Source of the DNA: Afipia massiliensis
GTDB taxonomy: Bacteria > Pseudomonadota > Alphaproteobacteria > Rhizobiales > Xanthobacteraceae
Assembly (NCBI RefSeq): GCF_014203115.1
Contig: NZ_JACHIJ010000005.1
Location: forward strand, 310,001 to 374,000
Reading direction: 5' to 3'
Length of the DNA stretch: 64,000 bases
Below the pieces are notes generated by a model, which was given only the letters and a program-made list of their open reading frames with translations, did not search any database and was not told the DNA's origin. This document shows positions 53,776 to 62,747 of this stretch, in pieces. Each line of letters opens with the position of its first letter. The stretch's first letter is position 1. The translations under genes and the position numbers were made by a program.

Positions 53776-55839
53776 ATGCAGTACGGCATCGCCTTCGCGC
53801 CTCTCGTTCCCACACTCGTGCTGTGGATCGGCCTTGCTGCGATCGTCGTGATCGCGGCTGTGCTGATGGTGGCGCGTGCACGCGGCGCTGCAATCCGCAT
53901 TGCCGCGCTGGCGCTGATCCTGCTGGCGCTGGCCAATCCGTCGTTCACGCGCGAGGAGCGCGAACCTCTCTCGTCGGTCGTCGCCGTTGTGGTCGACAAG
54001 AGTCCGAGCCAGAATTTCGGCGAGCGCACCCGCGAAACCAACGAGGCGCGCGATGCGCTGGTTGACCGGCTCAAGCAGATCAAGGGGATCGAGGTTCGCA
54101 CGGTCGAAGCTGGACAGGCCGACGGCGAAACCGACGGCACAAAACTGTTCTCCGCAGTCACATCGGCGCTGTCCGATGTGCCGACCGACCGCGTTGCCGG
54201 CGCGTTCCTGATCACCGACGGGCGCGTTCATGACATTCCCGCCAATGCCGCCGCTATCGGCTTCAACGCGCCGGTTCATGCTCTGATTACAGGCCGCAGC
54301 AACGAGCGCGACCGCCGCGTCGCCATCGTCGCCGCACCTCGATTTGGCATCGTCGGCCAGACCCAGACCATCACCTATCGTCTCGACGATCAGGGCGTGA
54401 CCGGCCAGAGCGCACGCGTCACGGTCCGGCGCGATGGGGATGTGCTCAGCGAGCGCGCGGTGCGCAGCGGCGAGCAGGTGAGCGTCACTATCGACATTCC
54501 GCATGCCGGCCCGAACATCGTCGAGATCGAAGCCTCGAAACTCGAGGGCGAACTGACGCCGGTGAACAACCGCGCCGTGGTGTCGATCGACGGCGTGCGC
54601 GACAAGCTGCGCGTGTTGCTGGTCTCCGGCGAGCCTCATTCAGGGGAGCGCACCTGGCGCAACCTGCTGAAGTCGGATGCCAGCGTCGACCTGGTGCACT
54701 TCACCATTCTGCGCCCGCCCGAGAAGCAGGACGGCACGCCGATCAACGAACTGTCGCTGATCGCCTTCCCGACGCGCGAACTGTTCCAGCAGAAGATCAA
54801 CGAGTTTCAGTTGATCATCTTCGATCGCTACGCCCGGCAAGGTGTGTTGCCGATCTCGTATTTCGACAACATCGCGCGCTACGTGCGTGGCGGCGGCGCG
54901 GTGCTGGTGTCCGCGGGTCCTGACTACGCCAGCCAGACCAGCATCTGGCGTACGCCGCTGGATACGATCCTGCCTGCCGAACCGGTCGGCGTCACCGAAC
55001 AGGCCTTCACGGCGCGCCTGACCAATATCGGCAAGCGCCATCCTGTGACGCGCGGGCTTGAAGGCTCCGGCAGCGAACCGCCGCACTGGAGCCGCTTCTT
55101 CCGCCTGATCGACACCCGCAATCCCGCCAATCCGCCGATCATGGAAGGCACCGACGGCAAACCGCTGCTGTTGCTGTCGCGGCAGGGTGAAGGCCGCGTC
55201 GCGCTGCTGCTGTCCGATCACATCTGGCTGTGGGCGCGCGGCTATGAAGGCGGCGGCCCGCATCTCGATCTGCTGCGGCGGATGTCGCACTGGCTGATGA
55301 AGCAGCCGGACCTCGACGAGGAAGCGCTGCGCCTCAAGGTCGAAGGACGCGATCTCGTTGTCGTGCGACAGACCATGGCCGACGCCGTGGTGCCCGTCAC
55401 CGTCACTTCGCCGTCCGGCGTGACGCGTCAGGTCAACCTGACCGCGGCCGATCCCGGTGAATGGCGAGCCTCGCTCAGCGCCGATGAACTCGGCCTGTGG
55501 CAGGCGACCGACGGCTCGCTCAAGGCGCTGATCAATGTCGGCCCGGTCAACCCGAAAGAGTTCGCGGAAGTCACATCGACGACCGAAGCGCTGCGTCCGC
55601 TGGTGCAGGCAACCGGCGGCGATACCCGCCGCGTAGCTGACAGCGGCAGCATCGATCTGCCGCGCGTGCTGCCGGTGCGCGCCTCGACGGTGTTTCGCGG
55701 AGAAGGCTGGCTCGGGGTGAAGATGCGCGATGCCAGTGTCGTGCGCGGCATCGGCGTGCTGCCGATCTTCGCCGGCCTGATCGGGCTGCTGTTGCTGCTC
55801 GGCGCATTCGCCAGCACCTGGCTGCGCGAAGGCCGCTGA
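53776..55839 (+). CDS. Membrane protein with VWA-like and amidotransferase-like regions
   Basis: A 687-residue membrane protein that closes the MoxR operon. Two N-terminal membrane segments (LVLWIGLAAIVVIAAVLMVA and AIRIAALALILLALANP) are followed by a VWA-like domain with the metal motif VVVDKSPSQNFGERT (DxSxS kept) and FLITDGRVHDIP. The middle part (about 250-560) resembles a class I amidotransferase-like fold: LRVLLVSGEPHSGERTWRNL, GAVLVSAGPDYASQTS. A C-terminal membrane segment (GVLPIFAGLIGLLLLLGAFA) anchors the end. No clear function assigned. ATG 53776 is 4 bp after the previous stop. Confidence 0.88.
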   Translation: MQYGIAFAPLVPTLVLWIGLAAIVVIAAVLMVARARGAAIRIAALALILLALANPSFTREEREPLSSVVAVVVDKSPSQNFGERTRETNEARDALVDRLKQIKGIEVRTVEAGQADGETDGTKLFSAVTSALSDVPTDRVAGAFLITDGRVHDIPANAAAIGFNAPVHALITGRSNERDRRVAIVAAPRFGIVGQTQTITYRLDDQGVTGQSARVTVRRDGDVLSERAVRSGEQVSVTIDIPHAGPNIVEIEASKLEGELTPVNNRAVVSIDGVRDKLRVLLVSGEPHSGERTWRNLLKSDASVDLVHFTILRPPEKQDGTPINELSLIAFPTRELFQQKINEFQLIIFDRYARQGVLPISYFDNIARYVRGGGAVLVSAGPDYASQTSIWRTPLDTILPAEPVGVTEQAFTARLTNIGKRHPVTRGLEGSGSEPPHWSRFFRLIDTRNPANPPIMEGTDGKPLLLLSRQGEGRVALLLSDHIWLWARGYEGGGPHLDLLRRMSHWLMKQPDLDEEALRLKVEGRDLVVVRQTMADAVVPVTVTSPSGVTRQVNLTAADPGEWRASLSADELGLWQATDGSLKALINVGPVNPKEFAEVTSTTEALRPLVQATGGDTRRVADSGSIDLPRVLPVRASTVFRGEGWLGVKMRDASVVRGIGVLPIFAGLIGLLLLLGAFASTWLREGR

Positions 55840-55915
55840 CGGTTTCAACCGGCATCAGCCATTGGCCGACTGGGTCAATGGACACCCGGTCAGAAAAATC
55901 ATCGAGAGTGAGAGA

Positions 55916-56137
55916 TTACGCGGCCGAACGCCGTGCCACTGCGACCGACAGCATCGAGATAAGCTCCGACAACGGAACATGAATGCTGACTGGCTTCAGC
56001 TTGAGCTGGAAGGTCATGATGGCTTCGTGGCAGCGAAGTCCCTTCCCGCCTTTGACCAAGCCTAGATCCCGAATGAGCTTGTAGGTTTTACCGTCAGCCA
56101 TTCGCACAAGACGGACGTTCTCAAAATACTTGAGCAT
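55916..56137 (-). CDS. Unknown 73-residue protein
   Basis: A short frame starts at ATG 56137 with a good SD (GGAGAG, 7-8 nt upstream) and encodes 73 residues (MLKYFENVRLVRMADGKTYK to the end SVAVARRSAA). It has no signal peptide or membrane segment and no motif I recognise. Its 3' end is 76 bp from the VWA gene stop (convergent). Moderate support: a real ribosome-binding site and mixed, soluble-protein composition. It could be a small regulator, but no evidence says so. Confidence 0.55.
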   Translation of the reverse strand: MLKYFENVRLVRMADGKTYKLIRDLGLVKGGKGLRCHEAIMTFQLKLKPVSIHVPLSELISMLSVAVARRSAA

Positions 56138-56350
56138 TCACGCTCTCCTCGCACGAATGAGAACAGCCGTTCGTTACGATTCGGTCAACCATACCGCCCG
56201 CATCCGCACGCCCGATCCGCCGATCACTGGCACTCCGCTGGCGGCATTGGCGACCCCGAACGATCTTTGCCCTGTGTCCTTTTGGCCTCGTGCGGCCGCC
56301 TTCTTCGGCAAGCCCAGCCTTCCCGTGTTGACACCCCGCCCCCGACCGGC

Positions 56351-56369
56351 GATGTTATATTATAACATC
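56351..56369 (+). promoter_or_regulatory. Zur-like box upstream of the zinc-uptake genes
   Basis: GATGTTATA T TATAACATC: a perfect palindrome with 9-bp arms around one base. This is the known form of the alphaproteobacterial Zur box (GTTATAATATAAC core). It overlaps the predicted -10 region of a promoter whose -35 is TTGACA at 56329-56334, so bound Zur would block RNA polymerase. It lies 52 bp before ATG 56422. Confidence 0.88.
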
Positions 56370-56421
56370 TGAAACCGGCCCTATCAGGACCGGATGCGGA
56401 TGGGACGGGGCGTAATTCCTG

Positions 56422-56793
56422 ATGAACTGGCTGAGATCAAAGGCGAAAAGGCTATCGCTGCTGGCGCTGTTTGCGCTGGCGCTGCAGCTTGGCCTGTCGT
56501 TCGGCCATACCCATCACGATGTCGCCGAGGCTGGTATTTCGGTTTCTGCGAGTCTGTCGCTGGCCTCGACGCCTGACGCCGATCACGATGATCACGATCA
56601 TCAGGGCGTCCACCGCGACCTGTGCGCGATCTGCGCCACGGTCGCGATGGCCAACACTCTCATTGCAGCGGCCCCGCCATCGCTGACGGTGCCCCTGGCG
56701 ATCACGGCGCTGCAAACCGCGTTTCATCCCGAAGCCATCGCATCCGACTCCCGCCGGAGCGCATTTCGCTCCCGCGCACCTCCGCAAGCCTGA
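56422..56793 (+). CDS. Histidine-rich exported protein with CxxC motif (DUF2946-like)
   Basis: A 123-residue protein with a membrane-targeting N-terminus (LSLLALFALALQLGLSFG), then a His/Asp-rich stretch (GHTHHDVAEA, PDADHDDHDHQGVHRD), then LCAICATVAMAN with a CxxC pair. The C-terminal part is a hydrophobic helix and a basic tail (SDSRRSAFRSRAPPQA). It resembles DUF2946-type proteins that accompany TonB receptors for metals in alphaproteobacteria. Role probably zinc binding or periplasmic delivery. First gene after the Zur box; 110 bp before the TonB receptor start. Confidence 0.8.
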   Translation: MNWLRSKAKRLSLLALFALALQLGLSFGHTHHDVAEAGISVSASLSLASTPDADHDDHDHQGVHRDLCAICATVAMANTLIAAAPPSLTVPLAITALQTAFHPEAIASDSRRSAFRSRAPPQA

Positions 56794-56903
56794 CTCGAAT
56801 TGTTGTCCGATCCCGACATTCGCCGCGCAGCGGTGATCGCGGGACATTCGAGGTGAGCCGCCCGACTCCGCAAAGACGGACACGGCATCAGGATCAAAGC
56901 ATC

Positions 56904-59246
56904 ATGTCGTACAAGTTTCTTCGTGCCTCATTGGCCGGCGGCTCCGCCGTCGCGATGGCGCTTCTCGTCAACGGCGCTGCGCGGTCGCAGCAGGCCGATC
57001 CGGGCGCCGGCACAACACTGCCTGAGATCGTCGTGCAGGCGCCGAGTCCTATCCAGCGACCGCACCAGCATCGTGCGCAGCCTGGCCGCACCACGACCGC
57101 AGCGCCGCCTGCGGCACCTGCGCCCAATCCGGAGACCTATGCGGGCACGCTGCCGATCGTTACCGATCAGTTCGCCACCGTCACTGTGGTTCCGAACGAG
57201 GAAATCCGCCGCAGCGCGGCTTCGACGCTCGGCGATCTCCTGAACAACAAACCCGGCATCACCGGCTCGTCGTTCGCGCCCGGGGCATCGAGCCGCCCGA
57301 TCATTCGCGGACTCGACGTCAACCGGGTCGGCATCGTCGAGAACGGCATCGGCAGCAACGGTGCATCCGATCTCGGCGAAGATCATTTCGTGCCGATCGA
57401 TCCGCTGTCCACCAATCAGGTCGAAGTCATTCGTGGGCCGGCGACGTTGCGTTACGGATCGCAGTCGATCGGCGGCGTAGTCAGCGCCAGCAACAACCGC
57501 ATTCCTGAAACCCTGCCGTGCAGCGCGGTGCCATCGATCCAGACCTACGGATACAACGTCAAGGCGCCGCAGCTTTCAGCTTCGAACCCCTGCGCCAGCT
57601 TCGAGGCGCGCTCAGCGCTGTCGAGCGTCGATCGTGGACGTGAAGGTGCTGTGCTGCTCGATGCAGCAGGAAACAACGTCGCGATCCATGCCGACGCCTT
57701 CGCACGCAAGACCGAAGACTACAGCGTACCGAATTCGCCTTACCGCTTCGATCCGAGCCGGCCGTTCGCGGGCAAGCAGCCGAACTCCGCAACACAGTCC
57801 GATGGCGCATCGATCGGTGGGTCGTACTTCTTCGCGGGCGGCTTCATCGGCGCGGCCGTGCAACAGAACAACAGCATTTATGGTATTCCCGGCATCGACG
57901 GCGAAGAGCACCGCACCCGCATCAGCGCGCGGCAGACCAAGCTGACGGTGAAGGGCGATTACCATCCGAATTCCGCCGCCATTGAGGTGATCCGTTTCTG
58001 GGCAGGCGCGACTAACTACAAGCACAACGAAATCGGCCTCGCCGATCCGGCGGATTTCTCCAGCGACGGCGTGCGCCAGACCTTCACCAACAAGGAGCAG
58101 GAAGGCCGCGTCGAAGTGCAATTCATGCCGCTGAACCTGCGTTTCGCGGCACTGACCACTGCGGTCGGCGTGCAGGCGTCGCATCAGGAACTGACCGCGC
58201 CAAGCCCGGACGATCCGGGCAGCCCGCTGAACGGCCTGTGGGATCCGAACAAGAACACCAAGGTCGCGGGATACATCTTCAACGAACTGAAGTTCAGCAA
58301 AATCACCAAGGCGCAGGTGGCGGCCCGCATCGAGCAAGTCAATCTGACCGGCACCACGCCGAGCTTCATTCCGGAGTTGTTCGATCTCAACGTCGATCCT
58401 GCCGGGATCGGCCCTGCCACGTCGCGCAACCTGAATTTCACGCCGATGAGCGGCAGCGTCGGCCTGATCCAGAATCTTCCCTGGAATCTGGCGGCCAGCA
58501 TCACCGGCCAATACACCGAACGCGCACCCAAGCCTGCCGAGCTATTCTCGCGCGGCGGACACGATGCCACCGTCACCTTCGACATCGGCAATCCAAATCT
58601 CGGCATCGAGACCGCGAAATCGATCGAGGTCGGATTGCGGAAGGCGACGGGACCGTTCCGGTTCGAACTGACCGGTTATGTCACGCGCTTCGACGGCTTC
58701 ATCTATCGGCGGCTGACCGGCAATACGTGTGAGGACGTCGCGTGCGTCGCAGGCCCCGGCCTCGAACTCAACCAGGCGATCTACTCGCAGAAGGACGCAA
58801 ACTTCCGCGGCGCTGAATTCCAGTTCCAGTACGACGTGCTGCCGGTCTTGGCCGGACAATTCGGCGTCGAGGGACAGTATGACATCGTGCGCGCCACCTT
58901 CACCGACGGCACCAATGTGCCGCGCATTCCGCCGCAGCGGCTCGGCGGCGGCATCTACTATCGCGACGCCAACTGGCTCGCGCGCGTCAACCTGCTGCAC
59001 GCCTTCGCGCAGAACAACATCGGCGACATCGAGACATCGACGCCGGGTTACAATCGCCTGAAGGCCGAACTGAGCTACACCACGAAACTTGCCAAGACCG
59101 ACTGGTGGGGCGCGCAGGAGTTCACGTTCGGCGTTGTCGGCGACAACCTGCTCAACGAAGACATCCGCAACTCCGTGTCCTACAGCAAGGATCAGGTCCT
59201 GATGCCGGGCCTCGGCGTGCGCATGTTCGCGAATGTGAAGTACTGA
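56904..59246 (+). CDS. TonB-dependent outer-membrane receptor (probable zinc uptake, ZnuD-like)
   Basis: A 780-residue outer membrane receptor. The signal peptide (MSYKFLRASLAGGSAVAMAL) is followed by a TonB box-like PEIVVQAPS, a long Pro/His-rich linker (RPHQHRAQPGRTTTAAPPA), the plug domain (NEEIRRSAASTLGDLLNNKP, VGIVENGIGSNGASDLGEDH, QVEVIRGPATLRYGSQSIGG), and a 22-strand barrel ending GLGVRMFANVKY with terminal aromatic residue. It clusters in sequence feel with ZnuD-type zinc receptors. The Zur box upstream supports zinc. ATG 56904 is chosen over the upstream frame (overlaps the previous gene). Confidence 0.9.
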   Translation: MSYKFLRASLAGGSAVAMALLVNGAARSQQADPGAGTTLPEIVVQAPSPIQRPHQHRAQPGRTTTAAPPAAPAPNPETYAGTLPIVTDQFATVTVVPNEEIRRSAASTLGDLLNNKPGITGSSFAPGASSRPIIRGLDVNRVGIVENGIGSNGASDLGEDHFVPIDPLSTNQVEVIRGPATLRYGSQSIGGVVSASNNRIPETLPCSAVPSIQTYGYNVKAPQLSASNPCASFEARSALSSVDRGREGAVLLDAAGNNVAIHADAFARKTEDYSVPNSPYRFDPSRPFAGKQPNSATQSDGASIGGSYFFAGGFIGAAVQQNNSIYGIPGIDGEEHRTRISARQTKLTVKGDYHPNSAAIEVIRFWAGATNYKHNEIGLADPADFSSDGVRQTFTNKEQEGRVEVQFMPLNLRFAALTTAVGVQASHQELTAPSPDDPGSPLNGLWDPNKNTKVAGYIFNELKFSKITKAQVAARIEQVNLTGTTPSFIPELFDLNVDPAGIGPATSRNLNFTPMSGSVGLIQNLPWNLAASITGQYTERAPKPAELFSRGGHDATVTFDIGNPNLGIETAKSIEVGLRKATGPFRFELTGYVTRFDGFIYRRLTGNTCEDVACVAGPGLELNQAIYSQKDANFRGAEFQFQYDVLPVLAGQFGVEGQYDIVRATFTDGTNVPRIPPQRLGGGIYYRDANWLARVNLLHAFAQNNIGDIETSTPGYNRLKAELSYTTKLAKTDWWGAQEFTFGVVGDNLLNEDIRNSVSYSKDQVLMPGLGVRMFANVKY

Positions 59247-59251
59247 ACGTC

Positions 59252-59293
59252 GCAGCGTCGATCGCAGCAATCGTTGGCTACGATCGACGCTGC
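59252..59293 (+). terminator. Long hairpin after the TonB receptor gene
   Basis: GCAGCGTCGATCG (59252-59264) pairs perfectly with CGATCGACGCTGC (59281-59293), a 13-bp stem around 16 nt, 5 bp after the stop codon. The sequence after it (AAGATTTCT) has only a weak T-run. It is probably a terminator or a 3' protecting stem separating the TonB receptor and COG0523 transcripts. Confidence 0.6.
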
Positions 59294-59358
59294 AAGATTT
59301 CTGGATTCTTCTCAAAGGATCCAACTCTCTTGGCCCTCCGCCATAGTTCAGCCTTCTG

Positions 59359-59377
59359 AATGTTATGTTATAACATT
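59359..59377 (+). promoter_or_regulatory. Second Zur-like box, upstream of the COG0523 gene
   Basis: AATGTTATG T TATAACATT: same 19-bp palindrome as at 56351, with one arm mismatch (AATGTTATG versus the expected AATGTTATA). It lies 80 bp upstream of the COG0523 start (59458), so this gene probably has its own Zur-controlled promoter rather than being read from the TonB receptor transcript. Confidence 0.8.
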
Positions 59378-59457
59378 ACATTATCACGAAACAGGTGCTG
59401 CGTTGGCTGCTTCCCGTTCCTCCCGGCTTCGCGCCCTCAACAGGCTCTTTGATCTCG

Positions 59458-60666
59458 ATGCAAAAACTCCCCGTCACTGTCTTGTCCGGCTTCCTCGGTG
59501 CGGGGAAGACGACGCTCATGAATCACGTGCTGAACAACCGTCAGGGCCTGAAAGTGGCTGTGATCGTGAACGACATGAGCGAAGTGAATATCGACGCCGA
59601 CCTCATTCGCGATGGCGGTGCGAATCTGTCCCGGACTGATGAGAAGCTGGTCGAGATGACCAACGGCTGCATCTGCTGCACATTGCGCGACGACCTGCTG
59701 AAAGAAGTCCGCGCGCTCGCTGAAAGTGATCGCTTCGACTACCTGCTGATCGAATCGACCGGCATCTCCGAACCTCTCCCGGTGGCCGCGACATTCGACT
59801 TCCGTACCGAAGACGGCGAAAGCCTTTCGGACGTCGCGATCCTCGATACGATGGTGACGGTCGTCGATGCCGTGAATCTGCTGCGCGATTACGCCTCAAC
59901 GGATTTTCTGAAAGACCGCGGCGAATCCCTGGGCGACGATGACAAACGCACGCTCGTCGACCTGCTCGTCGAGCAGATCGAATTCGCCGACGTAGTCGTG
60001 CTGAACAAGGTCGATGACGCAACCCCGGCGCAGCGCGACGCTGCACGTCAGATCATCCGATCGCTCAATGCGGAAGCCGATATCGTCGAGACGAGTTTCT
60101 CGCGCGCGCCATTCGAGCGCATTCTTAACACCGGCCGTTTCGATTTCGAGCGGGCGCAACAGCATCCGCTGTGGTTCAAGGAATTGTATGGCTTCGCCGA
60201 CCATGTGCCCGAAACGGAGGAGTACGGCGTAAAGAACTTCGTCTACCGCGCACGCCGTCCGTTCGACCCGGTGAGATTTCACAAATTTCTGCACGAAAGC
60301 TGGGGCGGCGTGATCCGCGCCAAGGGGCACTTCTGGATCGCAACGCGCCCGGAATGGCTTGGCGAAATCAGCCAAGCCGGCGCCATCGTCAAAACCGAAG
60401 CTTTGGGGTTCTGGTGGGCGAATGTCCCGGCGGACCGCTGGCCCGACGATCCGTTCTGGCGGCAATCGCTCAAGAAAAACTGGAGCGACATCTATGGCGA
60501 CCGCCGTCAGGAGATCGTCTTCATCGGCACCGGCATGAATGAAACCGAGATCCGCGCGCGACTCGATGCCTGTCTTGTGGACGGTAAGCCCGGCATGAAT
60601 ATCAAGGAGTGGGCGAAGCTGGCCGATCCGTTTCCCAGATGGCGGCGCGCCGATGAACTCGCGTAG
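59458..60666 (+). CDS. COG0523 family GTPase (zinc metallochaperone-like)
   Basis: A 402-residue G3E GTPase of the COG0523/ZNG1-like group. Walker A is SGFLGAGKTTLMNHVL (residues 9-24), the metal-binding CxCC is in NGCICCTLRDDLLKEV, and the guanine specificity loop is VVLNKVDDATPAQRD. The C-terminal CobW_C domain begins near ARRPFDPVRFHKFLHESWGG. Zur-regulated COG0523 proteins move zinc to client enzymes during zinc shortage. ATG 59458 (MQKLPVTVLSG) is the family-like start; the frame opens 63 bp earlier without support. Confidence 0.92.
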   Translation: MQKLPVTVLSGFLGAGKTTLMNHVLNNRQGLKVAVIVNDMSEVNIDADLIRDGGANLSRTDEKLVEMTNGCICCTLRDDLLKEVRALAESDRFDYLLIESTGISEPLPVAATFDFRTEDGESLSDVAILDTMVTVVDAVNLLRDYASTDFLKDRGESLGDDDKRTLVDLLVEQIEFADVVVLNKVDDATPAQRDAARQIIRSLNAEADIVETSFSRAPFERILNTGRFDFERAQQHPLWFKELYGFADHVPETEEYGVKNFVYRARRPFDPVRFHKFLHESWGGVIRAKGHFWIATRPEWLGEISQAGAIVKTEALGFWWANVPADRWPDDPFWRQSLKKNWSDIYGDRRQEIVFIGTGMNETEIRARLDACLVDGKPGMNIKEWAKLADPFPRWRRADELA

Positions 60667-60668
60667 GG

Positions 60669-61187
60669 CTAAAGCGCCCGCGCGAATGTCCAGTCCGGCC
60701 GGATGGCGCCGCTGACGCCTTCGAATGCGCCGTCGACCAGTTCGCGTACCAGAAGCCGCGCGTGATCGACCGGTCCCGGCATCGTCGCCCGCCCCTTTGG
60801 AATCCGCTTGAAGCCGGCGCGGCTGTAATACGCTTCGTCGCCGACCAGCAGCACCAGACTATGCCCCTTCGTCTTCGCATCCTTCAGGGCGCGCTCAAGC
60901 AGCGCACGGCCGACGCCACGATCCCGAAATGGTGGTTCGACCGTCAACGGCCCGAGCAGCAGCGCTGGCGTATTGCCGACACAGACCGGCAACTGCCGCA
61001 CCGAGCCGACCATCAGCGTGCCGATCCGCGCGGTAAATGACAGGTCGAGCAGATGATCGACATGCTCGCGCAGACGATAGGCGCTGAGTGCGTAACGGCC
61101 GGGGCCGAACGTACGTTCGTGCAGGCGCTCGATGGCCTGCTCGTCGCCGCGGGTCTCGGCCAATATGGTAAGGGAAAGATCGGACAT
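60669..61187 (-). CDS. GNAT family N-acetyltransferase
   Basis: A 172-residue acetyltransferase. The acetyl-CoA site is PPFRDRGVGRALLERALKDA (residues about 85-104), preceded by the beta strand ALLLGPLTVE and followed by LVLLVGDEAYYSRAGFKRIP. This is the YhbS-like subgroup, whose acceptors are unknown. ATG 61187 (MSDLSLTILA) is preferred; 61241 is open in the same frame. Its stop is 2 bp after the convergent COG0523 stop. Unlikely to be part of the zinc regulon because it is on the other strand. Confidence 0.86.
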   Translation of the reverse strand: MSDLSLTILAETRGDEQAIERLHERTFGPGRYALSAYRLREHVDHLLDLSFTARIGTLMVGSVRQLPVCVGNTPALLLGPLTVEPPFRDRGVGRALLERALKDAKTKGHSLVLLVGDEAYYSRAGFKRIPKGRATMPGPVDHARLLVRELVDGAFEGVSGAIRPDWTFARAL

Positions 61188-61243
61188 ATCAGACGGCAGA
61201 TAGCATCTGACGCGGGCACGGTCCATTGCCGAGACCGGCATAT

Positions 61244-61729
61244 TTAGATCCAGTCCTCGATCAAAGGCTTGCTATCCAGCACTTCGGCGATCCGCGCCCG
61301 CGTGCCGCGGGTGGTCTCCGGCGGCAGTTCGGCCACGGCGAAGAACCCGCACGCCACGATCTCGTGGTTGGGCTTCGGCATCTGGTCCTGCCGGTACTGG
61401 CGCACGACATAGACCGCGACATGGTCGCGCGGCGACACCCGGCGGTTGAAGAACAGCCCGTGAAGCAGCGGCTCGCCGGTCATCTCGATGCGGCCCTCCT
61501 CGATCAGTTCGCGCCTGAGCGAACTCAGAAAGGTCTCGCCGGTCTCGACCCCGCCGCCCGGCAGGTGCCAGCCGGAAACGTAGCTGTGCTTGACCAGAAA
61601 CACGCGATTCTCGCCATCGAGCACGACCGCGCGCACGCCGAGCGTCATGCCCCGGGCGAACCGGGAATAGAAATGAAAGACGCGCCGGAGCAAAGGCTCG
61701 AATCGCAGCCTGGCATCCTGAATACTCAT
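61244..61729 (-). CDS. NUDIX hydrolase
   Basis: A 161-residue NUDIX protein with the box GGGVETGETFLSSLRREL, continuing with IEEGRI (GX5EX7REUXEEXGU form). The N-terminal part includes YSRFARGMTLGVRAVVLDGE and the middle VYVVRQYRQDQMPKPNHEIV. Substrate not predictable. Starts at ATG 61729. The GNAT gene follows 56 bp downstream on the same strand. Only the metallophosphoesterase is divergent from it (118 bp apart). Confidence 0.9.
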   Translation of the reverse strand: MSIQDARLRFEPLLRRVFHFYSRFARGMTLGVRAVVLDGENRVFLVKHSYVSGWHLPGGGVETGETFLSSLRRELIEEGRIEMTGEPLLHGLFFNRRVSPRDHVAVYVVRQYRQDQMPKPNHEIVACGFFAVAELPPETTRGTRARIAEVLDSKPLIEDWI

Positions 61730-61847
61730 CGTGCGAGATTCCGTCCGGCGATCATGTTATGTCAGTCTGTCCCCGAACGAATGGTATGAGGACGCTGGTG
61801 GCGAACTGGAGCGTGATAGCATTTCAGCCTGTAACGGTCACGTTGCA

Positions 61848-62747
61848 ATGACGTCATTCGTGCTCGCGCATCTGTCCGATCCGCATCTCGGCCCGATGCC
61901 GCGGCCGCGCCTGCGCGAACTCGCGGGCAAGCGCGCCATCGGTTATCTCAACTGGCAGCGCAAGCGGCACATGATCCATCGCCGCGACGTGCTCGGCGAA
62001 CTCGTCGCCGACATGCAGGCCCAGCGGCCCGATCACATCGCGGTCACCGGCGACCTCGTCAACATCGCGCTGCCACTGGAATTCACCGAAGCCCGCAGAT
62101 GGCTCGAGAGCGTCGGCGCGCCCGAGGATGTCTCGCTGGTGCCGGGCAACCACGACGCCTATGTGCGCGGTATCCGCGAGCATTTCCCGTATTCGTGGGC
62201 GGATTACTTTCGCGGCGACGGTATCGCGGCAAACAGCGATGCCGCGTTTCCCTATCTGCGCCGCCGCGGCCCGCTGGCGCTGATCGGCGTGTCGACTGCT
62301 ATTCCGACCGCGCCCTTCATGGCAACCGGGCGGCTCGGCCAGCAGCAGCGCGGCGATCTTGAAAAACTGCTGCAGCAACTGGCAACCGAGAAGCTGTTTC
62401 GCGTGCTGATGATCCATCACCCGCCGAGGACGTCGCCCGGGCGATGGGCGGCGCGGCTGCGCGATTCTGATGAACTGCTGGATCTGATCGCACGTTACGG
62501 CGTCGATCTGATTTTGCACGGCCACGACCATCGCCATGCCACGGTCTGGCTCGACGGACCACGTGGGCGCATTCCGGCTATCGGCGTCCCGTCCGCATCA
62601 GCGATGGCGCACGGGCACAATCATCCCGCCGCCTACAATCTGTTTTCAATTGAACGCGCCGATGGCGCATGGCGCTGCGATCATCGCGTGCGCGGATTTG
62701 CCGACGGCATGATGCTCGGCGAGATCAAGGATGAACGGCTGATTTAA
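61848..62747 (+). CDS. Calcineurin-type metallophosphoesterase
   Basis: A 299-residue phosphoesterase with all five metal/phosphate motifs: LAHLSDPHLG (DxH), VTGDLVNIA (GD), PGNHDAYVRG (GNHD), MIHHPPRTS (H) and HGHDHRHATVW (GHxH). The group includes 3',5'-cAMP phosphodiesterases (CpdA-type) and others with unknown substrates. ATG 61848 (MTSFVLAHLSD) gives the normal N-terminus. The last 4 bp overlap the stop of the next gene on the opposite strand. Confidence 0.92.
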   Translation: MTSFVLAHLSDPHLGPMPRPRLRELAGKRAIGYLNWQRKRHMIHRRDVLGELVADMQAQRPDHIAVTGDLVNIALPLEFTEARRWLESVGAPEDVSLVPGNHDAYVRGIREHFPYSWADYFRGDGIAANSDAAFPYLRRRGPLALIGVSTAIPTAPFMATGRLGQQQRGDLEKLLQQLATEKLFRVLMIHHPPRTSPGRWAARLRDSDELLDLIARYGVDLILHGHDHRHATVWLDGPRGRIPAIGVPSASAMAHGHNHPAAYNLFSIERADGAWRCDHRVRGFADGMMLGEIKDERLI

